This document shows, in pieces, positions 1 to 8,638 of a DNA stretch of 64,000 nucleotides. Under the pieces are notes generated by a model. It did not search any database and was not told the DNA's origin. It was given only the letters and a program-made list of their open reading frames with translations. Numbering within the stretch: position 1 is the first letter of the stretch; the number at the start of each line of letters is the position of its first letter. A program made the translations under genes and the position numbers. This DNA comes from Mycolicibacterium sp. CBMA 234 (GTDB lineage Bacteria; Actinomycetota; Actinomycetes; Mycobacteriales; Mycobacteriaceae): contig NZ_MPKW01000001.1 in NCBI RefSeq assembly GCF_009729415.1, positions 124,001 to 188,000 of the forward strand, in the 5' to 3' direction.

Positions 1-234
1 GCGTTTTACGCGCGGTTCATGGAGCCCCGTCGCCACTCGGTCGCGGCGATGCTTTCCCGCGCCGCCGACCGCGGCGAGATTGCGCCGCTGGCACACCCAG
101 GCGTCGTCTCCGACCTGCTGACCGGCCCGCTGCTGCTGCGCGCGGCGCTACCACCGCTCGGGCCGGTCGACGACATCCTGATCGACGCCACCATCGAGGC
201 CGCACTCGCGGCATGCGGCGCGCCAGATCGCTAG
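1..234 (+). CDS. TetR/AcrR-family regulator, C-terminal part (cut by window start)
   Basis: Open from the first base, so the DNA-binding N-terminus lies outside the window. The visible 77 residues are an alpha-helical ligand-domain tail resembling the C-terminal domain of TetR/AcrR regulators, with a YARF-MEPRR helix followed by a leucine-rich dimerisation segment. The stop overlaps the stop of the convergent MFS gene by 4 bp. Inference: it may control that pump, as TetR-transporter pairs often do, but its DNA-binding half cannot be inspected. A small palindrome upstream of the pump (1474-1489) is a possible target. Confidence 0.7.
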   Translation, partial: AFYARFMEPRRHSVAAMLSRAADRGEIAPLAHPGVVSDLLTGPLLLRAALPPLGPVDDILIDATIEAALAACGAPDR

Positions 235-1439
235 AGAGTCGCAGCGACGGGTGGCTCGGAATTGGCTTCTTCGCCCGCAACAGTGAGGGCCACGGCGACC
301 AAAAGCGCTGCGCCGCAAGCACCTACGCAGGTAGCCCAGCTGAATGACGCGACTGCGGCAGCACCGAACGCGGTGCCGAGACTTCCTCCGACGAAGTACA
401 CCAACATGTACGCGCTGTTGAATCGGGCTGGTGCAGACGGATCGATAGCCAAGATGGTGGTCTGATTCGCAACCTGCGCCGCGAACAAGCCGGCATCGAA
501 CACCGCAAGAGCGACCATCGTCGCCGCGACGCTGTCCAGCCCGAACGCAAGGACCGGGCAGGCGACGCCGGCGGCCGCGACTCCTACCAGGATCACCGGT
601 CTGGAGCCGAACCGGTCTGTGTACCCACCGGCGATGCGCGTCGCGAAGATCCCCGAGATGCCGGCCAAGGCGTAAATCCCGATCTGGTTGGCCGCCAACA
701 AGAACGGCTCCTGTGACAGCGCGACGGCGATACCCGACCAGATCGCGCAGAACGCAAAGAACCACAGCGACCCGCGCACGGCGCCGTGGCGCAGCACTCG
801 GTTTCGGATGAGTAGTCCCGGCGTCGACGCCAACCCGGCAAGGTACTTGTGCTCGACCGCTCCCTTCGCCGTCGGCAACACCACCAGGCATCCGCCGGCG
901 ACACCGATGACGGCCGCGGCTACGACGAACAGCATTGCGTGCCAACCGATCAGGTCGGTCAACCACCCACCGACGATCCGGCCGAACAGGATGCCTGCGG
1001 AGATCCCGGCGGTGACGATACCCAGGATGGTCGAGCGACGATGTTCAGACGCAAGCCGACCGACAACGGAACTCAAGCCGGCCCCCACTGAGGAGCATGC
1101 GCCGGTGAGAAGCAAGCCAAGCCCGATCTGCCAGACTTTGCCGGCCGCTGCGGTCAGCGCGAGCGCGCCGGCGAGCGCCAGGAACTGCAGTGCCAGCACG
1201 CGCCGCGGTGAGAACCTGTCAACCAGCGGGACCAACAGAGCCAGCCCCAGCATGTAACCGATTGGGCCGCATGCCAGCGCGGCGCCGACAGCGGCCGTTG
1301 CAGACCCCAGTGTTCGTGAGATATCAGCGATTGCTGGCTGCAGCGGGTAGATCGTCGCGGTGCCCAATGCGGCGGCAACCGACATGAAAAGCACTGTGGC
1401 TCTGGTGATTACCTGGTGCTGTTGGGTAGTTGTGGACAC
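231..1439 (-). CDS. MFS transporter, 12-TM type
   Basis: A 402-residue, very hydrophobic protein with about twelve predicted membrane helices and the loop 2-3 region (LVDRFSPRRVL) expected of major facilitator family drug or metabolite exporters. The N-terminal half holds the YPLQPAIADISR-type helix 1 start seen in DHA1 exporters. It acts in the inner membrane, probably as a proton-coupled exporter; the substrate is unknown. It is convergent with the partial TetR gene and divergent from the serine hydrolase at 1516, sharing a 76-bp intergenic region with a 16-bp palindrome. The family call is secure, the specificity is not. Confidence 0.9.
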   Translation of the reverse strand: MSTTTQQHQVITRATVLFMSVAAALGTATIYPLQPAIADISRTLGSATAAVGAALACGPIGYMLGLALLVPLVDRFSPRRVLALQFLALAGALALTAAAGKVWQIGLGLLLTGACSSVGAGLSSVVGRLASEHRRSTILGIVTAGISAGILFGRIVGGWLTDLIGWHAMLFVVAAAVIGVAGGCLVVLPTAKGAVEHKYLAGLASTPGLLIRNRVLRHGAVRGSLWFFAFCAIWSGIAVALSQEPFLLAANQIGIYALAGISGIFATRIAGGYTDRFGSRPVILVGVAAAGVACPVLAFGLDSVAATMVALAVFDAGLFAAQVANQTTILAIDPSAPARFNSAYMLVYFVGGSLGTAFGAAAVASFSWATCVGACGAALLVAVALTVAGEEANSEPPVAATL

Positions 1440-1473
1440 GCGTCGACGCTAGCGAGCGCATGGCATGCGATGC

Positions 1474-1489
1474 TGGCGGAAATCCGCCA
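1474..1489. promoter_or_regulatory. 16-bp palindrome between divergent genes
   Basis: Seven-base arms TGGCGGA and TCCGCCA separated by AA, flanked by a further GCGA/TCGC pair with a 3-base bulge. It lies 27 bp before the serine hydrolase start and 34 bp before the MFS start, a sensible place for an operator of the nearby TetR protein. No binding data; a 5'-UTR hairpin is the alternative. Confidence 0.4.
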
Positions 1490-1515
1490 TCGCAGTCAGG
1501 TGTTCTAATGACGAC

Positions 1516-2670
1516 ATGGGTGGTCTGGCCGAAGGGAGCACTGATCCGGCATTCGCCGCGGTGCGTGAGGTGTTCGAAGCGAGTTTTGCCGATGGTCACA
1601 ATTGGGGCGCCGGGGTCGCGGTGGTGATTGGTGGCCGACCAGTGGTCGATCTTTGGGGCGGTGTGGCCAATACGCGTACCGGTCGACGATGGCAGCGCGA
1701 CACTGCCTGCGTCACATTTTCGTGCACGAAAGCGATAACTGCCACGGCCGCGCTCATGGTTGCAGAACGCGAGGCGATCGATTTGCAAGCACCCGTATCG
1801 AGTTGGTGGCCCGAGTACGGTGTGGCGGGCAAAGATGCGACGACGGGTGAGGATCTGTTTTCGCATTCCGCTGGCCTACCGACGCTTGAACGCCCAGTGT
1901 CGGTCGAACAGGCCGCAGATCCGGAACTGATGGCCGGTCTGTTGGCGGGCCAGCAGCCGTTGTGGGAACCGGGCTCGGCGCACGGCTATCACGCGTTTAC
2001 GTTCGGATGGTTGGTCGGCGAGATCGTTCGCCGCCACGCCAAGATGACGGTAGGTGAATTCGTCAGTTCGCACATCAGTGACGAGTTGATGGTCGGTGCC
2101 GGCGTGGCCGCACTCGATGGCATTGCCCGGACAGGCTTTCCAGAAGTCAGTGAGCAGCAGTGGACAGCAGACACAACGGCAATTCCGGCGAGAACGGTTG
2201 AACTACTAGCGGACGCTTATCGGGATCCTGAATCCTTGCTGATGCGGGCAACGACGAATCCGCCTGCGCGCTACAACAATCCAGACGTTCTGACGGCTGG
2301 CTGGCCCGCGAGTGGACTGGTTACTACTGCACGTGCACTTGCGGAGTTCTACGCACGGCTCAGCGCCGGCGAGCTAGTCGACCCCGATAACTTGAGCGAT
2401 GCAATCCGCGTGCGGCACAGCGGTTCTGATGCTGTCATGGTTCTCGAATCCAGCTACGGACTGGGCTTCATGAGGCCATCGCAGATGTTCGCCTTCCCTG
2501 ATAACGCAGGGCCAGGGGTGTTCGGTCATCCCGGCGCAGGAGGTGCATTCGCCTTCGGGGATGTCGACAATCAACTGGCGTTCGCCTTTGTTCCCAACTT
2601 GCGTCGAGACGCACTTGCCGGCGATCGTCGCGCTATCGATCTCGTCGAAGCAACGTATGCGGCGCTCTGA
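1516..2670 (+). CDS. Serine hydrolase, class C beta-lactamase / EstB esterase family
   Basis: Residues 69-72 read SCTK, the SxxK motif that holds the catalytic serine and general-base lysine of the beta-lactamase/EstB fold. A GYHAF segment near residue 158 is the usual YxN/YxA position, and HPGAGG near the C-terminus replaces the KTG-type strand, as in carboxylesterases of this family. At 384 residues the length is normal. The in-frame GTG/ATG codons further upstream add residues that do not look like protein, so ATG at 1516 (MGGLAEG) is chosen. No signal peptide is seen, so a cytoplasmic esterase is more likely than a beta-lactamase. Confidence 0.9.
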   Translation: MGGLAEGSTDPAFAAVREVFEASFADGHNWGAGVAVVIGGRPVVDLWGGVANTRTGRRWQRDTACVTFSCTKAITATAALMVAEREAIDLQAPVSSWWPEYGVAGKDATTGEDLFSHSAGLPTLERPVSVEQAADPELMAGLLAGQQPLWEPGSAHGYHAFTFGWLVGEIVRRHAKMTVGEFVSSHISDELMVGAGVAALDGIARTGFPEVSEQQWTADTTAIPARTVELLADAYRDPESLLMRATTNPPARYNNPDVLTAGWPASGLVTTARALAEFYARLSAGELVDPDNLSDAIRVRHSGSDAVMVLESSYGLGFMRPSQMFAFPDNAGPGVFGHPGAGGAFAFGDVDNQLAFAFVPNLRRDALAGDRRAIDLVEATYAAL

Positions 2671-2672
2671 AT

Positions 2673-2689
2673 GCGTCGGAAACCGACGC
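2673..2689 (+). terminator. Hairpin directly after the serine hydrolase stop
   Basis: A 7-bp perfect stem (GCGTCGG / CCGACGC) with an AAA loop begins two bases after the stop codon. There is no U-tract, which is common for mycobacterial terminators. It separates this gene from the convergent kinase gene. Confidence 0.5.
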
Positions 2690-2759
2690 CTCGGCAACTA
2701 TCTTTGGCCTCATGGCCCTAGACGTGTCGGCGGTAGTAGTGGATGCGGCTGAGGCACGC

Positions 2760-4232
2760 TCAGTCTTCATCACCTAAACCAAGCGCACGGGCCACATCCG
2801 GAGGAATCTTTGCTTCTTCGAAACCTGGATACCAGCGGGTGACGATTTCTCGCAGTGGCACTTCGGCTTTGAGTTGGCAAGCCACAGCGACGATTCCGAC
2901 AAGGGTGCGGAACATCAGCACATGCTCCGGCGGGATGGCAAGGGTCGAGCCGGCCAGAAAGTCTTGGCCACGTGCCATCCCGGGTATGCGCGGGGCCAGG
3001 TTCTCCATCCATTGCCGGTTGAATTGGAAGTGCTGCGCCCACAACGGTTCTGCGAATGGGCCGAAGTACGAGAGCACATCCTCGGGCTGAATGTCAGCGC
3101 GCGGGTCGCTGAACCCGATCGCACGCATCGCGGACGCGAGTTCGTCCAGCATCAGTGCCCGCAGCTCAGGATCGCGCATCTGGGACAGCTCCACTGAATG
3201 GGCGATTTCGGCCAAGCGAAGACTATCCAGAAACCTCAGGGCGGAACTGTGCACCGTGGCCACCGCACCGAAATCGAGCACTACAAGGCGGCCGTCGGCC
3301 GTCAGTTGATAGTTGCCCGGATGCGGGTCTGCGTGCAGCGCGCCAAGTCGGGACATCGACGCGGCGGAGAATTCAAACAGCTGTCTTGCGGCGTTGTTCT
3401 TGGATTCCTGGTCCCCGCGCGCGATCAGATCCGACAGCGGCCGTGCGGTAACCCATTCAGAGATCAGCACTTTCGGTGCTGAGGCCACCACTTTGGGCAC
3501 CACGAACCACGAGTCATCGGCGAATGCCGCGGCAAAGCGACGCTGATTGTCGGCCTCGTGGCGATAGTCGAGTTCTTCGGCCATTCGGTCGCGCAGCTCA
3601 TCAATCATGGGCCGTACGGCCAGGCCGGGAAACAACGGTTCGACGAGCCGGCTGAACCGGCCAAGCTGACGTAGGTCGGACAGCAAGGCGGTATCGGCGC
3701 CCGGGTATTGAACTTTGACCGCTACCGGCTGGCCGTCGTGCCACACCGCGCGATGGACCTGGCCGATGCTGGCCGCCGCGACCGGCTCGTCTTCGAATTC
3801 GGCGAACCGGTCCCGCCACCGGACGCCCAACTGCCGATCCAGCACCCGATGTATCCGATCGGCGGAAAGCGGTGGCGCAGATGCCTGCAACTTCGTCAAT
3901 GCGTCCCGATACGGTGCGGCGAACCGCTCCGGCACCGCGGCTTCGTAGATGCTCATGGCCTGGCCGAATTTCATTGCCCCGCCCTTGAGTTCGCCGAGCA
4001 CCGCGAACACTTGCTCGGCGCTGCGAGCGGACCACTGTTCGGCGATCTTGTCCGCATCGGCGCCCCCGACTCGCTGGCCCCAGCCCAACACGGCTCGACC
4101 AGCCGCCCCCACTGACAGTCCGGCCAACTTTGCGCCACGCCCCAGAGCGCGGCGAGGAATGTCTGCCACCTGCGCCACGGTGCCACGGCTGCCAATCGAT
4201 TTCAGGCGAACGGCGGCATTATTCTCGGACAC
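2760..4232 (-). CDS. ABC1/AarF/UbiB-family atypical kinase
   Basis: A 490-residue protein with the ABC1/UbiB signatures: a KxGQ-type helix (GAMKFGQAMS) near residue 85, the alanine-rich nucleotide loop (AAASIGQVHRA) near 152, the VAVKVQYPG lysine strand, a catalytic HADPHPGN loop near 305 and VVLDFG as the metal-binding DFG equivalent. The family is ADP/ATP-binding and is linked to quinone or lipid metabolism in bacteria; a substrate cannot be assigned. It is divergent from the CBM2 gene. It differs from UbiB in lacking an obvious C-terminal membrane pair. Confidence 0.92.
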   Translation of the reverse strand: MSENNAAVRLKSIGSRGTVAQVADIPRRALGRGAKLAGLSVGAAGRAVLGWGQRVGGADADKIAEQWSARSAEQVFAVLGELKGGAMKFGQAMSIYEAAVPERFAAPYRDALTKLQASAPPLSADRIHRVLDRQLGVRWRDRFAEFEDEPVAAASIGQVHRAVWHDGQPVAVKVQYPGADTALLSDLRQLGRFSRLVEPLFPGLAVRPMIDELRDRMAEELDYRHEADNQRRFAAAFADDSWFVVPKVVASAPKVLISEWVTARPLSDLIARGDQESKNNAARQLFEFSAASMSRLGALHADPHPGNYQLTADGRLVVLDFGAVATVHSSALRFLDSLRLAEIAHSVELSQMRDPELRALMLDELASAMRAIGFSDPRADIQPEDVLSYFGPFAEPLWAQHFQFNRQWMENLAPRIPGMARGQDFLAGSTLAIPPEHVLMFRTLVGIVAVACQLKAEVPLREIVTRWYPGFEEAKIPPDVARALGLGDED

Positions 4233-4346
4233 GGCGCAGTTTCGTCACGGTTGCAGTTGGGCAAAGGTATCGCCGTTTACCCGCTGCGTAAGGGCATTTT
4301 TCGCGTATTGGCCCTAGTGTTGGATGCCGTGGCAGGACTGAGGAAT

Positions 4347-4379
4347 TACGTGAAACGCTGGCGCACAGCGTTTCACGTA
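4347..4379 (+). promoter_or_regulatory. Perfect hairpin enclosing the start codon of the CBM2 gene
   Basis: Arms of 14 bases at 4347-4360 (TACGTGAAACGCTG) and 4366-4379 (CAGCGTTTCACGTA) are perfect reverse complements with a 5-base GCGCA loop. A G-U and an A-U pair can extend the RNA stem to 4345/4381. The GTG start (4350-4352) sits inside the 5' arm and the AGGA ribosome-binding site touches its foot. Folding of the mRNA would hide the start. At DNA level it could instead be an operator. Confidence 0.6.
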
Positions 4380-4757
4380 GTCGTGTCGGCAATGCTGGTT
4401 GCGATCGTCGGACTCGGCATCGCCCCTGCCGCTCATGCTGCCGCGGCCGGGGCGAGGTTGGTGGTGCAACACACGTGGCAGGACGGATTCATCGCGCGCT
4501 ACGTCATCACCAACTACAGCAGCGTGCCGATGACAGACTGGAAGCTCGAGTTCGACATGCCGATGGGGCAGTCCATCTCACACGCGTGGAACAGCACCTT
4601 CACCCAATACGGCACGCACTACGCAATCACCCCCGCGACATGGAATCGCGTGATTCCACCCGGCGGTTCCGCCAATGGCGGGATCCGGGGCGTGCTCAGC
4701 GGTACCTACACACCACCATCCAATTGCGTGCTCAACGGGCAAGTTTATTGCTCCTAG
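4350..4757 (+). CDS. Secreted protein made of a single CBM2 (cellulose-binding) domain
   Basis: After a GTG start preceded by AGGA, the first ~32 residues form a Sec signal peptide ending near AHAAAA. The remaining ~100 residues match a family 2 carbohydrate-binding module: a W in the first strand (HTWQDGF), ITNYSS, DWKLEFDMP, SHAWNSTF and WNRVIPPGGSA, with a terminal Cys pair region. No catalytic domain is present, as in the secreted CBM2-only proteins known from pathogenic mycobacteria. It probably binds cellulose or another polysaccharide outside the cell. An in-frame upstream ATG at 4251 would destroy the signal peptide, so 4350 is preferred. Confidence 0.86.
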   Translation: MKRWRTAFHVVVSAMLVAIVGLGIAPAAHAAAAGARLVVQHTWQDGFIARYVITNYSSVPMTDWKLEFDMPMGQSISHAWNSTFTQYGTHYAITPATWNRVIPPGGSANGGIRGVLSGTYTPPSNCVLNGQVYCS

Positions 4758-4772
4758 GTGTGCGTCACACCT
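4756..4772. terminator. Shared hairpin at convergent gene ends
   Basis: AGGTGTG and CACACCT pair perfectly around a CGT loop, spanning the stop codons of the CBM2 gene and the convergent TetR gene. It is symmetric and could serve both directions. No U-run is seen. Confidence 0.4.
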
Positions 4773-5358
4773 TCACGGCGTCCCAAGCAGCCTGAGCGAG
4801 AACCGGTGCGGCACTGAGGACGTCGAAATCCGCAGGCCGTGCAAGCCACAGTCTGGCGTATTCAACGCAGGGTCCCATCCAGAGCGCCTGGCACAACCGG
4901 GGCGGTAAGGGCTTGATCCGGCGGCCCTCCACGTGCGGGCGCAGCCACGCGCTGGCCTCGCCGTAGAACTGTTCGTTGAGGGCAGCGATCGCCGGCCGAG
5001 ACTCCTCGATTACCTCGTATTCTCGGCAATGAAACAGAAAGCGCGCCCGCGCCTCGTTGGATACAACCCACTCCAGGTGGGTACGCACGGACGTTTCGAT
5101 CCCGCTACGCGCGGTCGAACTGCCTTGCAGGGCAGCGAGATAGGTGTCGAAGTAGTCGCAGAGTGTGGCGGTGTACAGCTCGGCGGCGACGCCCTCTTTA
5201 TTGCCGAAGAAGTGATAGATGCTGCCCACGCTGGCGCCCGATTCCCGGTGCAGAGCCTCGATGGTGGCCCCAGCCACGCCGTTCTTCAGAAAGACCGTCA
5301 GCGCTGCGTCGAGGATGGCGCGTCGACGCGGAGCGCCGGTCTGGGTGGCGGTGGGCAT
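4765..5358 (-). CDS. TetR/AcrR-family transcriptional regulator
   Basis: 197 residues. The first ~50 form the TetR helix-turn-helix (RRRAILDAALTVFLKNG, then ASVGSIYHFFGNKEG recognition helix), followed by an all-helical effector domain of normal length. ATG at 5358 gives the standard short N-terminal arm. The gene is divergent from the carotenoid-type membrane protein, and the 110-bp gap holds a 34-bp imperfect palindrome starting 28 bp from its start codon. It probably represses itself and the 5469-7152 pair. The ligand is unknown. Confidence 0.92.
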   Translation of the reverse strand: MPTATQTGAPRRRAILDAALTVFLKNGVAGATIEALHRESGASVGSIYHFFGNKEGVAAELYTATLCDYFDTYLAALQGSSTARSGIETSVRTHLEWVVSNEARARFLFHCREYEVIEESRPAIAALNEQFYGEASAWLRPHVEGRRIKPLPPRLCQALWMGPCVEYARLWLARPADFDVLSAAPVLAQAAWDAVKV

Positions 5359-5385
5359 CGTCGAACAATACCGGAGCCGGGCATT

Positions 5386-5419
5386 GACTAGTAATTTATT
5401 CTAGAATATGGTTCTAGTC
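5386..5419. promoter_or_regulatory. 34-bp imperfect palindrome, candidate TetR operator
   Basis: The two 17-base halves match at 13 positions. The outer GACTAG/CTAGTC ends and the central 10-bp ATTCTAGAAT are perfect, and a second nested repeat CTAGAA-N5-TTCTAG occupies the right half. It lies between the divergent TetR gene and the membrane protein gene, the classic operator position. The overlap of two palindromes suggests two dimers could bind. Confidence 0.6.
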
Positions 5420-5468
5420 GACGGGCCATCCGTACTCGGTGGGTCGACGATCGGAAGGGCTGTGGACA

Positions 5469-6386
5469 ATGACCGCTAACGCCGACGAACGCACGAATAG
5501 TCGAGCGCGGCAGATGAATTCGGTCGATATAGCCCTCGGCGTCGCTTGCGTTACCTGGGTCGTCATGACCACATGGTCGGGCATCACGACTGGCGGCGCT
5601 GGGTTGCCGGTGATCCCGCAAACCATCACGTCGCTGGCGCTGGTCGTGGCGGTGTTTGGGCACATGCTCAAGCACTTGGGCGTAAAGCTTGCCTCGGCGT
5701 ACTTTGTGATGGCGACGGTGGTCGAGTGGGCATTCGAGCAAGCCAACATCAGTTTCGGTGGGTTCGTCTGGGGCGATTTGCGCTATGGCCACATATCGAT
5801 GCTGGGTCCGCATATCGGCAGCGTTCCCCTGCTCGTTCCGGTTGCGATGACGGCGCTGCTGTGGCCCGTCTACGTGATCATCAACGTGGTGCTCGACGGA
5901 AAGATCGTCGTCGATCCGCGGACGTTGCGGCCGTGGCAAGTGGTGTGGCATTGCGTCCTCTACGGCATGCTGCACGCTTGGATCGCGTTTCTCGCCAACG
6001 GTTTTTGCACAAAGTTCGGCGTGTATGAATGGGTCGGCAAGTCCAAGGCGTTGGCACCGCAGGACTCGTTCTTCGGCGACCCGGCACTGCCACTGGGATG
6101 GACGGTCTGGGGCTTTGTCGTCACCCTTGTCATCTCATTCGTACTGATCCCGACACTGGGACACGATGCGCTCGCGTGGTCCGCCGCACGTCCCCTGAGT
6201 TGGGTTGACGCCGCACCCATCGTTGTTATCGGGTCATACGCGTTCGCGCTGTTCCTCAACCCGGTGAACCAGTCAGTCGGCAGCGTCATCTTGTTCATGT
6301 TCGGATTCATCTCACTGTTGTCCTTGTACCGGTTTGTCGCGATCATGGTGGAGCAAAACCGATCCCGCGTAGTTCTCAAAGCCTGA
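5469..6386 (+). CDS. Polytopic membrane protein, carotenoid-biosynthesis (CruF/DUF422)-like
   Basis: A 305-residue protein with about eight hydrophobic helices. The stretch VVEWAFEQANISFGGFVWGD, then GSVPLLVPVAMT, follows the CruF-type carotenoid hydratase family, where a conserved E-x-x-G segment precedes VPLLVP. ATG at 5469 has a GGAAGG ribosome-binding site; a GTG 30 bases upstream is possible. The PhyH-type dioxygenase follows 10 bp later, so the two are probably cotranscribed and may act on one hydrophobic substrate. The family match comes from short motifs only, and a general integral membrane enzyme cannot be excluded. Confidence 0.75.
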   Translation: MTANADERTNSRARQMNSVDIALGVACVTWVVMTTWSGITTGGAGLPVIPQTITSLALVVAVFGHMLKHLGVKLASAYFVMATVVEWAFEQANISFGGFVWGDLRYGHISMLGPHIGSVPLLVPVAMTALLWPVYVIINVVLDGKIVVDPRTLRPWQVVWHCVLYGMLHAWIAFLANGFCTKFGVYEWVGKSKALAPQDSFFGDPALPLGWTVWGFVVTLVISFVLIPTLGHDALAWSAARPLSWVDAAPIVVIGSYAFALFLNPVNQSVGSVILFMFGFISLLSLYRFVAIMVEQNRSRVVLKA

Positions 6387-6396
6387 TTGGTTCGCC

Positions 6397-7152
6397 GTGA
6401 CCACGTCCTCGCTCGCGCAGCTGCATTCGGACGGCTACGTCGTACTTCACGACGTACTGAGCGCCCTCGAAGTAGACCTCATTCGCGCCGAGATGGGGCC
6501 GTTGCTCAGATCGGCGCCATTCGGCCGCAACGACTTTGAGGGCCTACGGTCCCAACGGGTCTACGCTCTACTCGCCAAAGCTCCGTCGACTGCCGTGCTC
6601 GCGACGCACCGCCACCTGGCGGCATTGCTGGACCGACTCCTGCACCCGGCCTATCTGCTCTCGGCGCATATTGCGATCAACGTCCATCCGGGGGAGACGG
6701 CGCAAATGCTTCATCCAGACGACGGGCATTGCGCCTTACCGCGTCCGCGCCAACACCTTGGCGTGTCGGCTGTTTGGGCGCTAGATGACTTCACATCCAC
6801 GAATGGCGCTACCGAAATCCTTCCAGGCAGCCATCTTTGGGGCGATGAGACTCCCGATGAGTCCGATCCGCGAATTCGCAAGATCGAAATGAGCGCCGGC
6901 TCCGTGGTGGTGTTTCTGGGCACCACCTACCACCGCGGCGGTGCCAACGTCAGTGGCACTACCCGGTTGGGCATTACAACGCAGTTCTGCGAGCCGTGGG
7001 TGCGCCCTATCGAAACGATGACGCTCGCCGTGCCACCTGCGGTCGCCGCTCAATACCCACCTCGGGTGCAGGCGTTGCTCGGTTACGGGCTCTACCCGCC
7101 CTTCATCGGCTACGTCGACGGGCGTGATCCCCGCCGTCTCATTCACGGCTGA
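6397..7152 (+). CDS. Phytanoyl-CoA dioxygenase (PhyH) family protein
   Basis: 251 residues with the Fe(II)/2-oxoglutarate dioxygenase facial triad. MLHPDDGH near residue 108 supplies the HxD pair, and TYHRGGAN near 178 supplies the distal histidine, with the downstream arginine (TTRLGIT) expected to bind 2-oxoglutarate. FASTNGATEILPGSH-like sequence (here FTSTNGATEILPGSH) is a PhyH hallmark. It starts with GTG 10 bp after the membrane protein and its end overlaps the convergent MFS gene by 14 bp. It is likely a hydroxylase of a lipid or isoprenoid; the substrate is unknown. Confidence 0.88.
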   Translation: MTTSSLAQLHSDGYVVLHDVLSALEVDLIRAEMGPLLRSAPFGRNDFEGLRSQRVYALLAKAPSTAVLATHRHLAALLDRLLHPAYLLSAHIAINVHPGETAQMLHPDDGHCALPRPRQHLGVSAVWALDDFTSTNGATEILPGSHLWGDETPDESDPRIRKIEMSAGSVVVFLGTTYHRGGANVSGTTRLGITTQFCEPWVRPIETMTLAVPPAVAAQYPPRVQALLGYGLYPPFIGYVDGRDPRRLIHG

Positions 7153-8638
7153 CGCGTTCGTGGGCCGGGACCTCGGCGAGTGCGCAGCTGAAATGCTGGT
7201 GTTCGGGTGCCCTGGTAGGTGTCTCGGTCAGCAGGTCGTTGGAGATCGACACGAAAGCGACCACCCCTCCGGCGGCGGCGAGGCCCGCTGAGATCAGCAT
7301 CGCGGTGTGAAAGCCAGCAGTGAGTGCCGTGGGAGACAGGAAGGCGTCGCCGGTCAGCCCCGCGATCGGCGGTAGTAGGGCGACGGCCAGGAGGCCGCCC
7401 GTCCGCGCCACAGCGTTATTGACGCCCGACGCCACACCGGCGTGACGTTCGTCCGCGGCTGCCAAGGTGGCCGCGGTGACAGGGGCGACGGTGGCCGCCA
7501 ACCCGAGGCCGAACACGATCACTGCCGGCAGCACGGTGGTCACGTACGCCGATCCCGGCCCGATCCGGGTCATCAGCACCATGCCGGCCGCCACGAGGAG
7601 TGGTCCGACCGTCAGTGGCAGGCGTGGGCCGATGCGCTGCGCGAGGGCGCCTGACGCAGACGACAGTGCCAGCATGATGGCCGTCACCGGCAAGGACGCC
7701 GCGCCGGCGGCGATCGGGGAGTAGCCCAGGGCGTTCTGCAAGACAACCACGAGGAGGAAGAAAACGCCGCCGAGTGCTGTGTAGACGACGAAGGTCACCA
7801 CGTTGGCGCTTGTGAACTGCCGTGACGAGAAAATGTCCAGGGGCAGCATCGGGTGCGCGACACGTCGTTCGATGACCACAAATGCGACGATCGCGAACGT
7901 ACCCAGCACCGCGGCGACCACGACCACTGGCGAGGTCCATCCGCGGTTTGGCCCCTCCACCATGGCGTAGGTGGCACCTGCGAGACCTACGGTGGCTGAC
8001 GTGGCTCCGGCGTAGTCCAGTCGGCCGGCGGCCGATGGATCGCGGCTCTCGGGCACATGCCGCAGTGCCAGCCAGACGACCAGGCCGCCGAGCGGCACGT
8101 TGATGAGAAAGATCGCGCGCCAGCTCACCGCTTGCACCAGATAGCCGCCGAGCAGCGGGCCGATTGCCGCAGCGACGCCGCCGAGGGCCGACCAGGCACC
8201 GATCGCTTTTCCGCGGTCGGCGGGTATGAACGTCGCCTGGATGATGGCGAGGCTGCCGGGTGTCAGCAACGCCCCGCCGACGCCTTGCAAAGCCCTTGCC
8301 GCAACGAGCATTTCGACAGTTGGGGCCATCGCACACAGGGCCGATGCCACCGTGAACCACACCACGCCGGCGACGAACACCCGCTTGCGGCCCACGCGGT
8401 CGCCAAGACTGCCCGACAGCAGAATCAAGGCCGCGAGTGTCACCGAGTAGGCGCTGACAACCAACTGCAACCCGCTCGCTTGAGCGCCCAGATCTCGACC
8501 GATTGCCGGCAGCGCCACATTGACCACCGTCGCATCGAGTTGCGCCATTCCGGAGCCCAATACCGTTGCGGCAACGACCCAACGCCCGGCCGCACTGCCG
8601 AACTGGATGCCGGTGGGCACTGACTGCGCGCTGCTCAT
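7139..8638 (-). CDS. DHA2-family (EmrB/QacA) drug-efflux MFS transporter
   Basis: Starting from ATG at 8638 the protein has 499 residues and about 14 membrane helices, as expected for the DHA2 family. Motif A (GDRVGRKRVF) lies in loop 2-3, and motif C-like GGALLTPGSLAI and WRAIFLINVPLG segments are typical of EmrB/QacA pumps. The start codon overlaps the AraC stop as TCAT on the plus strand (ATGA), which fixes the start and implies translational coupling. It probably exports a toxic hydrophobic compound under control of that AraC protein. Confidence 0.93.
   Translation of the reverse strand: MSSAQSVPTGIQFGSAAGRWVVAATVLGSGMAQLDATVVNVALPAIGRDLGAQASGLQLVVSAYSVTLAALILLSGSLGDRVGRKRVFVAGVVWFTVASALCAMAPTVEMLVAARALQGVGGALLTPGSLAIIQATFIPADRGKAIGAWSALGGVAAAIGPLLGGYLVQAVSWRAIFLINVPLGGLVVWLALRHVPESRDPSAAGRLDYAGATSATVGLAGATYAMVEGPNRGWTSPVVVVAAVLGTFAIVAFVVIERRVAHPMLPLDIFSSRQFTSANVVTFVVYTALGGVFFLLVVVLQNALGYSPIAAGAASLPVTAIMLALSSASGALAQRIGPRLPLTVGPLLVAAGMVLMTRIGPGSAYVTTVLPAVIVFGLGLAATVAPVTAATLAAADERHAGVASGVNNAVARTGGLLAVALLPPIAGLTGDAFLSPTALTAGFHTAMLISAGLAAAGGVVAFVSISNDLLTETPTRAPEHQHFSCALAEVPAHERVSRE

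Noticed and set aside
148..966. 272-codon minus-strand ORF inside the MFS gene region
   Set aside because: Out of frame with the clear MFS protein on the same strand; Arg-rich product typical of high-GC shadow frames.
5401..5417. KstR-type cholesterol-regulon site
   Set aside because: The half-sites resemble it, but the 15-base spacing and the central bases do not fit the TnnAACnnGTTnnA pattern.
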